Below, piece after piece: positions 25,429 to 36,655 of a stretch of DNA of 64,000 bases. Where the stretch lies: assembly GCF_036370855.1 (NCBI RefSeq), contig NC_088099.1, forward strand, positions 91,637,820 through 91,701,819, in the 5' to 3' direction. The notes beneath the pieces were generated by a model. It ran no database searches. It was given only the letters and a program-made list of their open reading frames with translations, and was not told the origin of the DNA. A program made the position numbers and the translations under genes. Each line of letters starts with the position of its first letter. The stretch's first letter is position 1. Source of the DNA: Dromaius novaehollandiae (lineage: Eukaryota; Chordata; Aves; Casuariiformes; Dromaiidae).

Positions 25429-25600
25429 GGCCCGGCCTGGCCCGGCCCGCCGTGGCTGCCCCGGAGGCGCTGCCCGAGGGCGGGCGGCCGCCGGCGGGGC
25501 CGGGAGCTCGGGGGGCTCCGGGGCTCGGCGGGGGGGTGCGGGGAACGCGAGCGGTAAAAGATACGGAAGGAAGAGACCCAGTGGCTGGGACATAAATCAG

Positions 25601-28600
25601 GCGGAATATATGGGGAGTTGATGAGAATAGGTCTTTTCACCCTTCTAGAAAAAAATAGCCACTTTGGAAGAGAAAAAGGAGGCTGATTATTGGCATCCAG
25701 CTCTGAAACCAAGGCAGCTGATGCTGAGGGGAGCCAAAGGGAGCAGTTCTTCTTGGTTTAAAAACAGCAAAACAGTCTCTGCCAAAGATTGCTGTAAACA
25801 CTGAATAAAGATTTCATTGTGGCTTGGTGTGACTGGAATAATTAGGCAGTTAATTGTTCATTCTGATCTTAAAGTGCAGTAATCAGTAGTGCACAGTAGG
25901 AAAAATATGAGGGAAAGGGACGAAAAATAGCTATAGGAAAATGTATCACTTTTTCCTCTTCTGCCCTTTTTTTTTTTTTTTTTTTTTTAGCCTGGGAACA
26001 CGTGGGTCCTAGTCTATTTAGATAGAGAAGACCTTTGTAAAACCAGGATGTAATTGTGCTTTTGGTGCCACTGTGTCAACATCGTTTCGGGTTGGACAAA
26101 ATCAAATTATGAGACTTAAAGAAATCCCGTTTTATGGAAATGAAATCTGAAGATGCCTGGAGAATGAACATCTTAACTAGATTGACTAATACCAGTTAAT
26201 GCATTTTACTTATGTGTACGCTTTATTGCCAACTCAGCGGGGATGAAAGCTAATGGTGCCAGCTTTTGTGCTGCTCTAAGACATTTTTCAAGCAGGCACA
26301 CAAGGTTTTAATGGTAGACTGTTTTAAGTTTTTAATACTATAATTGTGTCCCAGTTCAAATCAAGTTCCTTGCAGTGGTAACTCTTTCATGTAAGTCTAA
26401 TGAAATGATCTCTTGTTACACTATGTTAGCTATTCCCTGTAACACAGCAGGAAAATACAACCTGTGTGCATTTGTACTGGAGGTGGTTATGAGTTGTCAA
26501 GCAAGATGCACTTCCAGGCAGTAGAACATGACTTACTGATATTAACTGAAAGATGCCACCATAGGCAGAGAATGTTATTTTTCTTTCATAGATAGTAGGC
26601 TTTTCCATATATGTGAATATAGATAAAGAAGTATAAAAGTGGTATAAAGATCAGAAAGAATGGAACAATGTTGTGCGTAAAGCAAAGAAAACTTATAAAG
26701 TAGTCCATAGTCATTGGAGCAAAGCAAAAGGATGATTTGAAGTCTAATTGTAAAGGAAGCAGATTCATCCTTCTTATAACTTCCTTGACTTCAAAGAAGT
26801 TATATGAAAGATTCATTTGGCTCAGAGACATCCGTATAGCATGCCCCTCTATCATAAATAGATAAATAAAAGTTCTGGAATTGGGCAAGGTTTAAAAAGA
26901 AATTGAGCACGTACGATCTTCCGTCACTGCACATGCAGATATCAAGGGGCTGCCCATTACAGAAAAACATAAAAGGAGCTTTCTTTCAGCTCTGAAAGGT
27001 ACAATGGTTTGTTTTATTTTCTGAGTTTGTTGAAGATTTTGAGCTGCACTTTATGAGATATTTGTGGGAAGAAAGGTGGAGAAAACGGGAGGTACACTGT
27101 TGAGCTAGCACTGTAAAACTAACAGAAGATGCTGCTGTCTTTGCTGAAGAAGACTTTCCCACTGCAGGGACAGAATGGTGACTCCAGAGCTGGGTCCACA
27201 GTGGTGGTAAAAGAACCCCAAACATATGAAATGGATATGAGAGGGCCAAAGCTAAAATTCACTGTACAAGCATTTTTCTTAAGCTGTTAGATGGGCTTTG
27301 TCCTGCCACAGTGATACCCAGTACTCTGTATATGAAGAGAATATTCCTAATTTAATTGCAAGCTGTATTGAGAGAGAGTCTTCAAGGCATTTTGCTTACT
27401 AGAGTGGTCTGGAGGGGGATGTTGCCAACTGTAATTGAGTGTGTCCTGTCTGAGACACCTAAGAATGTTCTGTTCATCTCTTTTAGAAATTCAAGAAGTG
27501 TAGTAAGCACGTAAGAGGCACTGCTGCTTCAACTTTTTGCTTGTTATGTTCATGCAGAGAATGTTTCTAAAAATCTGCATAGTGTATCTCTTACATAAAT
27601 AGTGTGTTAAATTCCAGAATAGTTTGAAGACCAGTAATAAGATTTGAGGAGAAATCTGAAGTATTTTCCTTGCATTTCCAAATACAAAATTTACCAAATG
27701 GCTCCTCATTTCTATAATAAAAGGCATCGAAAACACGTCTCAGGCATCATAGTAAGTTTGGGAAGAGGTCTTTCTTGCTTTGTTAGAGTATGTTTAGCAA
27801 AATAGACAGAGGATTACACACTTCTATTTAGGGAAAACATTTGCTGTTGAGTTGTAGCTAAATGCTGAATACTATCTTATATATAAAAGTTGTTTGAAAT
27901 GCATAGTACATCTTCATAATAAAATTGCATTGTCACAGACATAATTGTTATTCATAACAAGTAGTCTCACAAACATATTCCATCCCTGTAAGTATTGAGT
28001 CTTAGTCAGGCCAATTATGACTAAATTACTGCATGTTCTCTACTGTATCAACTAATTAAAGGGTAATTAATAAAATGATAATTTCATTCCATGGCAATGT
28101 CTACATCTGTTTGTCATAGCAGAGTTTGTTTGACATATGGTTAAATGGTCAGATACTACGTTGTGTGAATGCAGCATTCGCACACAACACCTGGCAAGCC
28201 AGCAGAATTTTAACCCTAAAGATATTAATTTCAAGAATCTGTGTCAATGTGCTATTAGATTTGTTTGTTCATCCTCTTCACCTAGTCATCTTACACCTTA
28301 AAGAAAATTTAGTTCTCAAAGTTAAATGAGTGCATCTCTTAGTGTAGAGGAAGAGGACTTGGGATATTAGGTTGGAAAAAGAAAGATAAAATACTACTGA
28401 CTTCTTCTCATTATGGGAAATAAACTGGGTGGTCGTAGTTCATTTCCTGGAGGAGACTCTCCATTGGTTCTCTTCACTAGCATTACTGGCAGCTTCTCCT
28501 TTAAAAAAAAAAATGAACAAAAAAACCAACCAGGCTGGAATTAGCATGGAGACTAAATTATTCCCCCCCCCCCCCGCCAAGATACAATTGTATGCCAGGA

Positions 28601-28780
28601 TTAAGGCTGAGGTTGTGGTCACAATAGCATGCAAAAAATCTGCATTGCAGCCTTCCCACGCTGTACCTGTCATCTGTAGACAAAGCTTAGCTCCCAAAGG
28701 ACAGTAACCATAAAATTCACGCATGCTAAAGAAACGAAACAATCTTTCATCAAGTTAACAGATGATACAAATAAACAATT
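25601..28780. other. Intronic or intergenic stretch without recognisable genes
   Basis: AT-rich sequence follows the CpG island. It contains a 22-base T run at 25,967-25,988, a 13-base C run at 28,563-28,575, and homeodomain-type cores near 28,048-28,085. No credible exon is seen. Confidence 0.5.
25967..25988 (+). repeat. Homopolymer T run (22 nt) ending in AG
   Basis: Twenty-two T are followed by 'ag', formally a splice-acceptor-like string at 25,989-25,990. No donor-bounded exon follows, so it is annotated as simple sequence only. Confidence 0.8.
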
Positions 28781-28814
28781 CTATTGTGGGTACCTGATGT
28801 ACAAGATAAAGTAC

Positions 28815-28969
28815 GCATATACTCTGAAACATCAGTGGTTGAAACTTTCAAGGCAATCTATGGATTTTATAGATAGCTTTTTTAGTTTTCTCTGATTTTA
28901 ATGGAATATAGTATCTAAATCTCCAATGTCGCCTTGAAAAATTTCAACCACTGCTGTTTCATAGTATGC
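28815..28969. repeat. Long imperfect inverted repeat (hairpin or MITE relic)
   Basis: The left arm at 28,826-28,854 (gaaacatcagtgg, ttgaaac, tttcaaggc) is nearly the exact reverse complement of the right arm at 28,931-28,960 (gccttgaaaa, atttcaaccactg, ctgtttc). There are only a couple of mismatches and a one-base length difference over about 29 positions. Pairing continues outward to 'gcata' on the left and 'tatgc' on the right, and weakly inward. The total span is about 155 bp with a loop of up to 76 bp. Arms this long and matched are not expected by chance. The 'cagtggttgaaa' start of the arm resembles hAT-type terminal repeats, but no 8-bp target duplication flanks it and pairing extends beyond it. 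It may be a non-autonomous DNA transposon relic or a structured RNA. No family is assigned. Confidence 0.8.
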
Positions 28970-31900
28970 AAAAGAGTGTGTATTTCTGTCCTTTAAAAGC
29001 ATGAGCCATAGCTAGCAGTATCGTGACACTGGATAAATTACAGATTCTGATCTCTACTAGGTCAAGCTGTATCACTTGTAAAACTAGGAAGAACCAGAAG
29101 TGAAGTAAGAGACATAATGTTTGCCTTCTCTTAAGAAAAGCAAAAAGACGGAGAAAATAGCTAGCGCTTTTTCACAAATGAAGCAAAGCAAAAAGGATGG
29201 AGTAAACTGCAGGAAGACATGAAAGTCTGTCTTTTCCCATGCAAACCTTCCTGAATGAACAGTTCTTTCAATGAATAGTCAGGGTTGCTCATCACCTCGT
29301 GCGGTCAGGTGCAGAGTTTGGCCAGTGATGCATATATAAAGCACTGTTTGTGTGTCTCTCAGAGAGTCTGAGTTCTGTGTCTTGAGAATTTCCAAGTGCA
29401 CAGACCTATCTCATTTCCATTCTACACATGTAACTCATTAACACCTGGAAAATCTTTTATAGCATTTAACTGCATCAGATGCATGGTCCGGCACATGTTT
29501 TCTTAATAGGGCTTTCAGTGGGGTATTGTCAAAGAGCCCTTATGTCACAGCTGGGAACATGAATCTGTCATGTCAGCACTGTACCTTGTTTTGGACAGTA
29601 ATAGTGTACGAGTGTGTTTTATGGAGGAGTTGAACATGCCCATATACTGCATGAGAAGGAAAGAATGTGAAGCTTGTTCTCCTAAATAAAGATTCGGGCT
29701 GGTGGTAGTAGAGTACTTCGTACCATTTAAACACTGCTGCCTCTAAAGCATTGTACTTAAGGAAAGGGAAGTTTGAGGCACGCAAGGCACGTCTCAGTAT
29801 TTTAGTGGTGTAATGCTTCTAGTTAATGATATGTCATCATTTACATTTCATCGGGAAAAATTGCCAGAGGTTTCTAATTCAGCAGTAACAACTTGTCTGA
29901 AACTGAAGGTTGATATGAAAGTCCTGAGTTAGCCTGGGAATATTTGTTTTTGAAACAAGTTTGATTTAAATATATTTGTCAATATAAGAAGAGGAAGGAA
30001 AGTAAATGTTTTCTATTCCATTATGCTTTTTGTGCCCATTAAATCACTGTAAAACCCAACTTTAAATAAACTACTTTTTAGCTCTGTAATCAGAATGCCT
30101 TGGGTAATTAAAAAGGGATAGAACTATAAAAAATGGCTGTAATGCATGTGTAAGACCTACATTTTCACATATGTGCATTTCATCTGAAAATTAAACATTT
30201 AAAATTCACCATCTCTGACTCTGACTACCAGGCATGTCAGGATGGTGTTCCACTGGTAGAGACCACCTTTGAAAAGTATAGAAAGAAGAAGCCGTATAAG
30301 AAACTGTAACTGCTGTGAAGGAATTAATTTGGGTCTTCATTTGAAGAATGTATGGATGAAAGCAGCATTTCATACACTGACAGGAGGATCTATTTTTTAA
30401 ACTACTGTTGTTTTATTTTAAAAAGCATAAATATAGCTCGTATGCTAAGAAATATGTTAAAGAGATTTCAGATATTCAGGATTAAGGTACAATGTCAAAT
30501 GCATTTTGTATGCTTAAAATGGTTGCCTCTGTTGTTTTCATAATAGCTCTTCAGAAGTCTGAGTATGCACGGCCTGATATCGCAGCCCGTAACCAGTCCA
30601 CACTTAGACTGGCATCAGTGAAACACCTTAGTCCTCAGGTTACAAGACTATCTTCTGAATTTCTCTTTTGATTTTCTCCTTTTACCATTTGAATTGGGGA
30701 CTACTGACTTTTCTCATGGTGACAGCATTGAGGTGCTGCTGGTTGGGCTCATGCCATTAGTTCAAGTCCATGTCCTCACCAAAGAGGGAGGCAATAGGGC
30801 TGGTTAGGACTGCTCTATGGCCTCTAACGAGCACATGTGGATTTGTTTCTGAGCAACTTATTTTGCTTTTTCTCCAGAAGGACTGAGAGCCTTATTGCAA
30901 GGGACTTATCCATGCTTCTGAAGCTTCTGTGCAGATGGACTAAAGCCAGTAGGGATTTGCCAAACTGTAGGGTTTGCCCAGCTGAACCATAAGACACCCG
31001 ATAATGCAGCCCAAGAGGGTCTAACGGTTTTCAAGTTGGTGGCACAGAGGGGCTGAATTATGTGATTCCTTAAAGACTACTACAGAAGCAATTCAAAGGC
31101 AAAAAATGAGTCTCTATAATTATGCCAAGGTATTGTGACACATAGTTAAGAACTCTTGCAATATGTAACTTAGTTACAGCAGAGCAAGTTAAGGATTGAG
31201 CGAAAAGCTTAACTATAAATTTCCTTGCTTGTATGGGTTTAATTTAGAATTGCAATCATGATGTGTAACATAAATTAAAATAGCAGTAGTAGATCACTGC
31301 TTGGCAAATCTCTTAAGACAGACAAGAAGAGTATAGGTGCCTCACTAGGTTATTATATATTGAGTGCCTTCTGTGTGCTTAGCCCTCTGCTGAAAATAGT
31401 CTATTTTTTAATTTTAAGATCCTTTTGGAAAGGAGAGAGGTGTTTTAATGGCGTAGGCTCCACTGACTCTCAGTGAGAATTAGGAGCCTGACTTCTGGAA
31501 AATGGAGATTTCTAAATGGTTTAGAAGCATTTCCCTGAAGAAAATTTGAAGTTTTGCCCCAAACATCATCCAGTCCAAGTGTGATATGGAGGATATTCAT
31601 CCTTCAGATGTATGCTACACAGAGCTTGACTTGCAGGTATAATATTTTAAGGCTTCTCGGCAAAAGTGTGTTTTTGGGGAACAGAGTGAAGAAACCCACG
31701 TGCCTCATGAAGGACCCTTGGGGCCATGTGTGGCATGTAGCCCCCACCAGAAAGGGAAGTTTGGGAGGAGTGTGGAACAGTGATGCATCTCTTTTCAGAT
31801 GGCCTCTCGGTTCCTTGCGGTTTCAGAGGAGGACCGCATGCCTTGAGGGGGCCCACTTCTCTTGCCAGTTGGGTCAGTGCTTTCCACATGGATTTGCTGT

Positions 31901-34900
31901 ACTCCTGGGTCTCCTTCAGAAAGACAGTGAAATGGAGATGTGCAGCCAGTGTGCAAGCACTTAGGGTTGCCTGATCCTCATGAACATCTCTCTCTCCAAG
32001 GCAAAAGGGAGTGAGCACAAGCCAGTAATATTGTTCTGGTGGCAAGCTTGCTCCCAAGCACCATCTTTTCTGGGTGTACCATGGACACCCAGGGAGATGC
32101 TGTCAAGTGGCTAGTGCACATTCTCGATATGACAACGGGAAGAGCTACCAGGCCTGTTGGAAAGGCAGTGGTGAACTGCTGACACTATCAGACTAATGCC
32201 TGCGGCCCACAGCCCTGCGCCTTACATCCTCCTGACCCTCCTCGGCAGGAAGGGCCATGAGGAGCAGGCAAATTGCCCTGGAAGGACATGAGCTGAGCCA
32301 GTGTCGTAGCGCAGCACTTGTAGCACAGGAGACACTGAGGCAAGGTGCTCGGAGGAAGAGCTGAAATCAGCATTCGAGCAGCTGACAAGCAAGAATCTGT
32401 CAAACCAGCCTTCCAGAGGACAGGGAGAGTTGAGAGAAAATAACACTAATAGTGACAAGACCTTGCAGAGACTGAACAGAGGAAGAAGCTACAGGAAAGC
32501 AAGAAAACAGAGGATTTGAACAGTGAAACAGAGAGACAGAAATGACAAATGTTAAAAGAACAGGGACAAAAAAGGACAGATTGCATCAGTGGCAGGTACA
32601 GAATTTGGCTGCAGCTTGGTAGGGGCTAATACAGAAGGAAGACAAATAGCAGGCTTGCATGTGAGCATGGCAGAAAGCAGATAGTTTATGCTTACAGGTA
32701 TAGGCTGGAATGACAACACCTAGATCCCCCAGGAATTCTCTGGGGTGAGTACAGGATATTGGAGGGGAGTTTATAAAAAAATCAGGTTTGTAATTTTGTT
32801 TGTAGAGTTTTGGGTAACAGCTCCTCAAGTTAAGACAAAGACATCTGTCAGCAACATGTTGTAGATATTGGGGTTATATAAATTAGAGCTGGAACTGTTA
32901 CATAGAAATTCTGGATTGAATCATGACGAAATGTTTTCTGGCCCTCAGGAAAACTAATCCTCATTAGGGTGAGTTTAGGGGCATTATTAGGGGCATAATG
33001 GAACTGTGCTGTACTAAATACGCTATGGTAGAGGATCCACTAGTTTTAGGTGGACTAGTTATGCTGTTTCATGCACATGATACCTCTCAACATTAAGTCC
33101 TGGAGTGAGGAACAAGATGTTAGATTCAAATATAAAGAGAAAATAATGGCAAAAAAAAAAAAAAACCACACACAAAAAACCCAGCAGCAGTACACTAATG
33201 AGTTGTCAGCCTCTGCCTAACTGTTTTCCTTGCTAGTTTGCCCCATATGCTCCTCAAGTGTCTTCTTGCTTCTCCTCATGCTGCTCTGAGGGACTGGGAG
33301 GATCTCCCATGAAGACTCATTTGTGTTGTAATGACTGCTAAATACTTGACTGTTAGCTAGGCAATTAATACACTGAGGTTAGTGATAGTGATACCAGTAT
33401 AACTATTAACTATTCTCTGTCTCCATCCCATTCATTTTATTTCTCACCCCTGGGAGAAGGAGCTCCGCTGTATTGCCTGTCTCATCCCTGACTCAGTTGT
33501 ATAGGTGTTTATGTAGAATAAACATATATAACAATGTGTGGCAGGTAGCTGTCTATTTTTTAATGCAAATTCTCAGCCTTGAGAATGCATTTTCATTAAA
33601 ATCTTTTGCCATTTTTATTCCTTTGATTATGCAGTCTTTTTTTGTTGAAACATCAATAACTATAATATCAAAAATAACTTAGATGTTGATTTATTTGCTT
33701 TCTTCTTCACATGTCAATTTAACAAAACTCCAGTAAATTTGTCCTAGATAACCATTTGATATACTTTTTTATCCACATTGCTCTCTCTTTTTGATATGAG
33801 TGCTTCAGTGTTAATATCATTGCAGTGCGCACTTCTTTTTAGCTAATGTGACTGCCCCAGGAGTGCATGGCTGAGATTTTCAAATCTACCTATGGGATCT
33901 GGACATTAAGTTCCCACTATTTTTAAATGACAGCCAGATATCCAAATTGTCCTCAAAGTGTTGGAGGACCAAAACTGTTTATTCTGAAACAAATTATCTT
34001 CTTTCTTTCTCCACGAGCTTATCAAGTTATTTATTGAAAAAGCAGTTATCAAATGTTATAGCTTATTTGACTTCTATTGCAGTAATTATCCGATCTACCA
34101 GCCATTATGTGCATTTAAACTTTTTTTTTTTTTAAGTCCATTGGTCTGTCTTTAGCATCTTTAGGAACTATCAAGAGGAGATTAAACCTCCTAACTTCTG
34201 ATTTAAAGCATCATCCCATGCATCTTTCTGCAGGATAATTGTTTTTTTAAAAGACCCCCTGCATTGCAGGGCTCCAGGAGACTTAGAAGAAAATCTGTTT
34301 TCTCATATGTCAATGATTGGTGTCATCTCTGGCTAAAGAGATAGCTTGGGTTCTGTGTGTGCATAGACTATTCAGACACATGTCTGAAATCGTGGCTTTG
34401 ATGAATTTCTTTCTACGATAATTTACTCATCAGGGTACCATTTCACCATGTCAAACTGTTACTTGAAGAACATTTACATGACATAGTGAAGTAGAATACA
34501 AATTAGAGTGATTTTTTAATCAGAGATTTTTCTTTCCTGATTTGCTTTACTGCATAGGCAGAGACCACTTGAAAAGCTTCTACCTGCTGCATAACCCCAT
34601 TGCCTGTATTAACTTTAGTAATAATAATACAGCTCTCCTTCAATGAAGATACTAACAATCTCTGTTGTATAAGAAATACAGGGTAATGTAATGCTGCTCA
34701 ACCTGAATGATCATCATTGGAAAAATGTCTCATCAATGAAGAAAAAGTTGAATCTGTTTTTCTTGAAGGCTCGATACCACATGAAAGTATTTAGAACAAA
34801 GATAATATCAGTAACCTGCAAAGCAGAATACATTTGAAAGTTCTAGCCATATTGACCAATAAACAATTTATGGAGAAAACAGAAACAAACCATTGGAATA

Positions 34901-36535
34901 TTTTAAGACTGTAGCTTTCTGACAAGTATACTTTATTTATGACTTTGCAGTACAATCTTTTCTAGTAACGTTTGCAGGATGTAAAAAAAGAGGGAGAGGA
35001 GGAAGAGTCAGATGCCAAACCATTTTTATCACTGTTTTATAGCCTCATCCTCTGCCACGTGTCAGGTATTATCAATACCTGTAAGGTACCCTCTGTTTTC
35101 CTGCCTCACAAACCCTTGGAACTAGACAAATCACAGACATGATATGTTAAATGTTTGGGTAAAAGGTGGGGAAAGAATGGTGCTGCCCCATCTGAAACTT
35201 GTACTGTGGTGGTACCAATAAATGAGAGCTGCAAACAGAGCTAAGCAAGGCTGGGGGAAAAAGGAGGCCAGGACAGGATCCAAAAGGGTCCAGCCTTAGC
35301 ACAAGTTCTGCTGCTGTTACACACTTACAATGCCAAAGCCAGTTCATGGTCTGATGGCAGCGTGTGTTTTGAAGTTCAAGGAGAATATATGAAAAAAATC
35401 AAAATGTTGCTGAACATGTTCTGACCAGCCCACCAAAAACACAAGGCAGAGCAAAGGTAGGGTAAGAAGCCCAGAGAACAAAGGGGGCTCTCAAGGAGCG
35501 AGGTGGTGGTAAAGCCAGCTAGCAGAGTCAGCCTCGGGATTCCCAGTCCAGGACCACATCCACCAGACAGGTCTGTCTTCAGCATCTCAACCTGCCCTAG
35601 AATTTTGGAGCCATGGGTCACAAACGCAGGATCAGCAGGGACGGTAGCACTGTTTGCTTTCGACTCCCACCGATAAGGCTTTGTGCACAAAGCGCTAAGG
35701 GGGGTGGTGTCACAAGGGACACCTTTGGCATCTTGGCTCTCAGGGCTGGGATGAGGCCGTGGCACTGCACTGTGGCCAAGGAGGGTTCCCCATCTGGGGA
35801 GATCCTCTGCCACCAGCGCACCACCTCCTAGGGCAGCACTGCGTGCCACCTGCAGCTGGAGAAATGCTGCTGTGGGAAACATGGAGTAGACATAAATAAA
35901 TCAGGTAGACCTTAACAGTATCTTTAAGATTGCTGAGAAGAGCATTCCACCTCAAAAGAAACTTTTACAATGTTGGTTAACTAGACAAGTATGCCTCTAA
36001 CAAACCTATCAGGCTTGATAAATGGTTCTGTATTAATATCCTAATTTTGCTGGATCTGATGAGTAGCTTTCGGAGCTCAGAGGTAGAAAAAGATTGTACT
36101 TGAAAGATGGCCCCTACATGAAGCTAATTGCATGCAGGGTTTTCAGAAATATTAGATCAGTTCCTGTTCAAAAGTTGGGTGTCTGTACTTCTTATTGGCA
36201 ATAAAATTAATTCTTCTGGGCTTGGGAAAAAAGAAGTACTTTGATTTTTTACCAGTTAATGTACTGTCGAGTCTCACTTCAAATAACATTTTTAAGTTTT
36301 AAGACGTTCCACAGAGCAAGGGATATTGTTTCAAGGATGAAGGTTCTGGTATAAAATAATTCTAACAAAATTGATTGTATTATAGGCACTATGTTTATAT
36401 GACTTTTCTAAAATATTGCTTTTTTAATGCTAATGTTTCAGCAATAGAAAAGAAGTATTGCAGATGAATTCTTTTCTGGACACACACATAAAACTACCAT
36501 TTACACCAGTACAGTAATGAAAACAGTATGATTTA
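28970..36535. other. Intronic or intergenic stretch without recognisable genes
   Basis: Overlapping both-strand frames at 31,554-32,057 and 35,376-35,882 sit in locally GC-richer sequence but carry no recognisable domain or splice pair. A 15-base A run is at 33,151-33,165. Nothing else is supportable. Confidence 0.5.
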
Positions 36536-36539
36536 ACTG

Positions 36540-36655
36540 GGGACAAATTTAGCCCCATAGGCCATATTCCAGTTTAATTACGCGCTATTTATCTTATAGA
36601 TTCAGGATTTATTGTCTCAGAATAGGCTGATGGCCTAATAGGTTCAGTGTCTTGT
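36540..36655. promoter_or_regulatory. Candidate conserved non-coding element
   Basis: A compact block carries 'ggccatattccag', TTTAATTA at 36,573-36,580 directly followed by 'cgcgc', then 'ctatttatcttatag' and 'gatggcctaatagg'. CpGs next to an AT-rich homeodomain core are unusual in this AT-rich, CpG-poor background and often mark constrained sequence. Conservation is not tested. Confidence 0.28.

Larger units (their letters stand above)
24240..25600. promoter_or_regulatory. CpG-island promoter
   Basis: The base composition switches abruptly to very GC-rich with dense, undepleted CpG between about 24,290 and 24,880, and again from about 25,015 to 25,560. The two parts are separated by a T-rich tract. 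In vertebrates such an island almost always marks a transcription start. Many overlapping long frames in both directions arise from GC-rich composition and are not treated as genes. A possible second donor, 'aacag|gtgcgt', near 25,330/25,331 could serve an alternative first exon. A divergent minus-strand transcript is also possible. Confidence 0.9.

Noticed and set aside
24889..25712. Very long open frames on both strands through the CpG island (up to 265 codons)
   Set aside because: Stop-poor because of GC-rich composition, overlapping in opposite directions. The products are Pro/Arg/Gly/Ala or Lys/Phe low complexity without domains.
28833..28954. hAT transposon terminal repeats (CAGTGGTTGAAA at both ends)
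   Set aside because: No 8-bp target-site duplication flanks these ends, and the base pairing extends past them on both sides, so the boundary does not fit. The structure is kept as an unassigned inverted repeat.
31554..32057. Overlapping 136-codon frames on both strands
   Set aside because: Mutual overlap and lack of any protein feature. Probably chance in locally GC-richer DNA.
35376..35882. 168-codon minus-strand frame
   Set aside because: Accompanied by other long frames on both strands in a GC-richer patch. No recognisable motif or splice pair.
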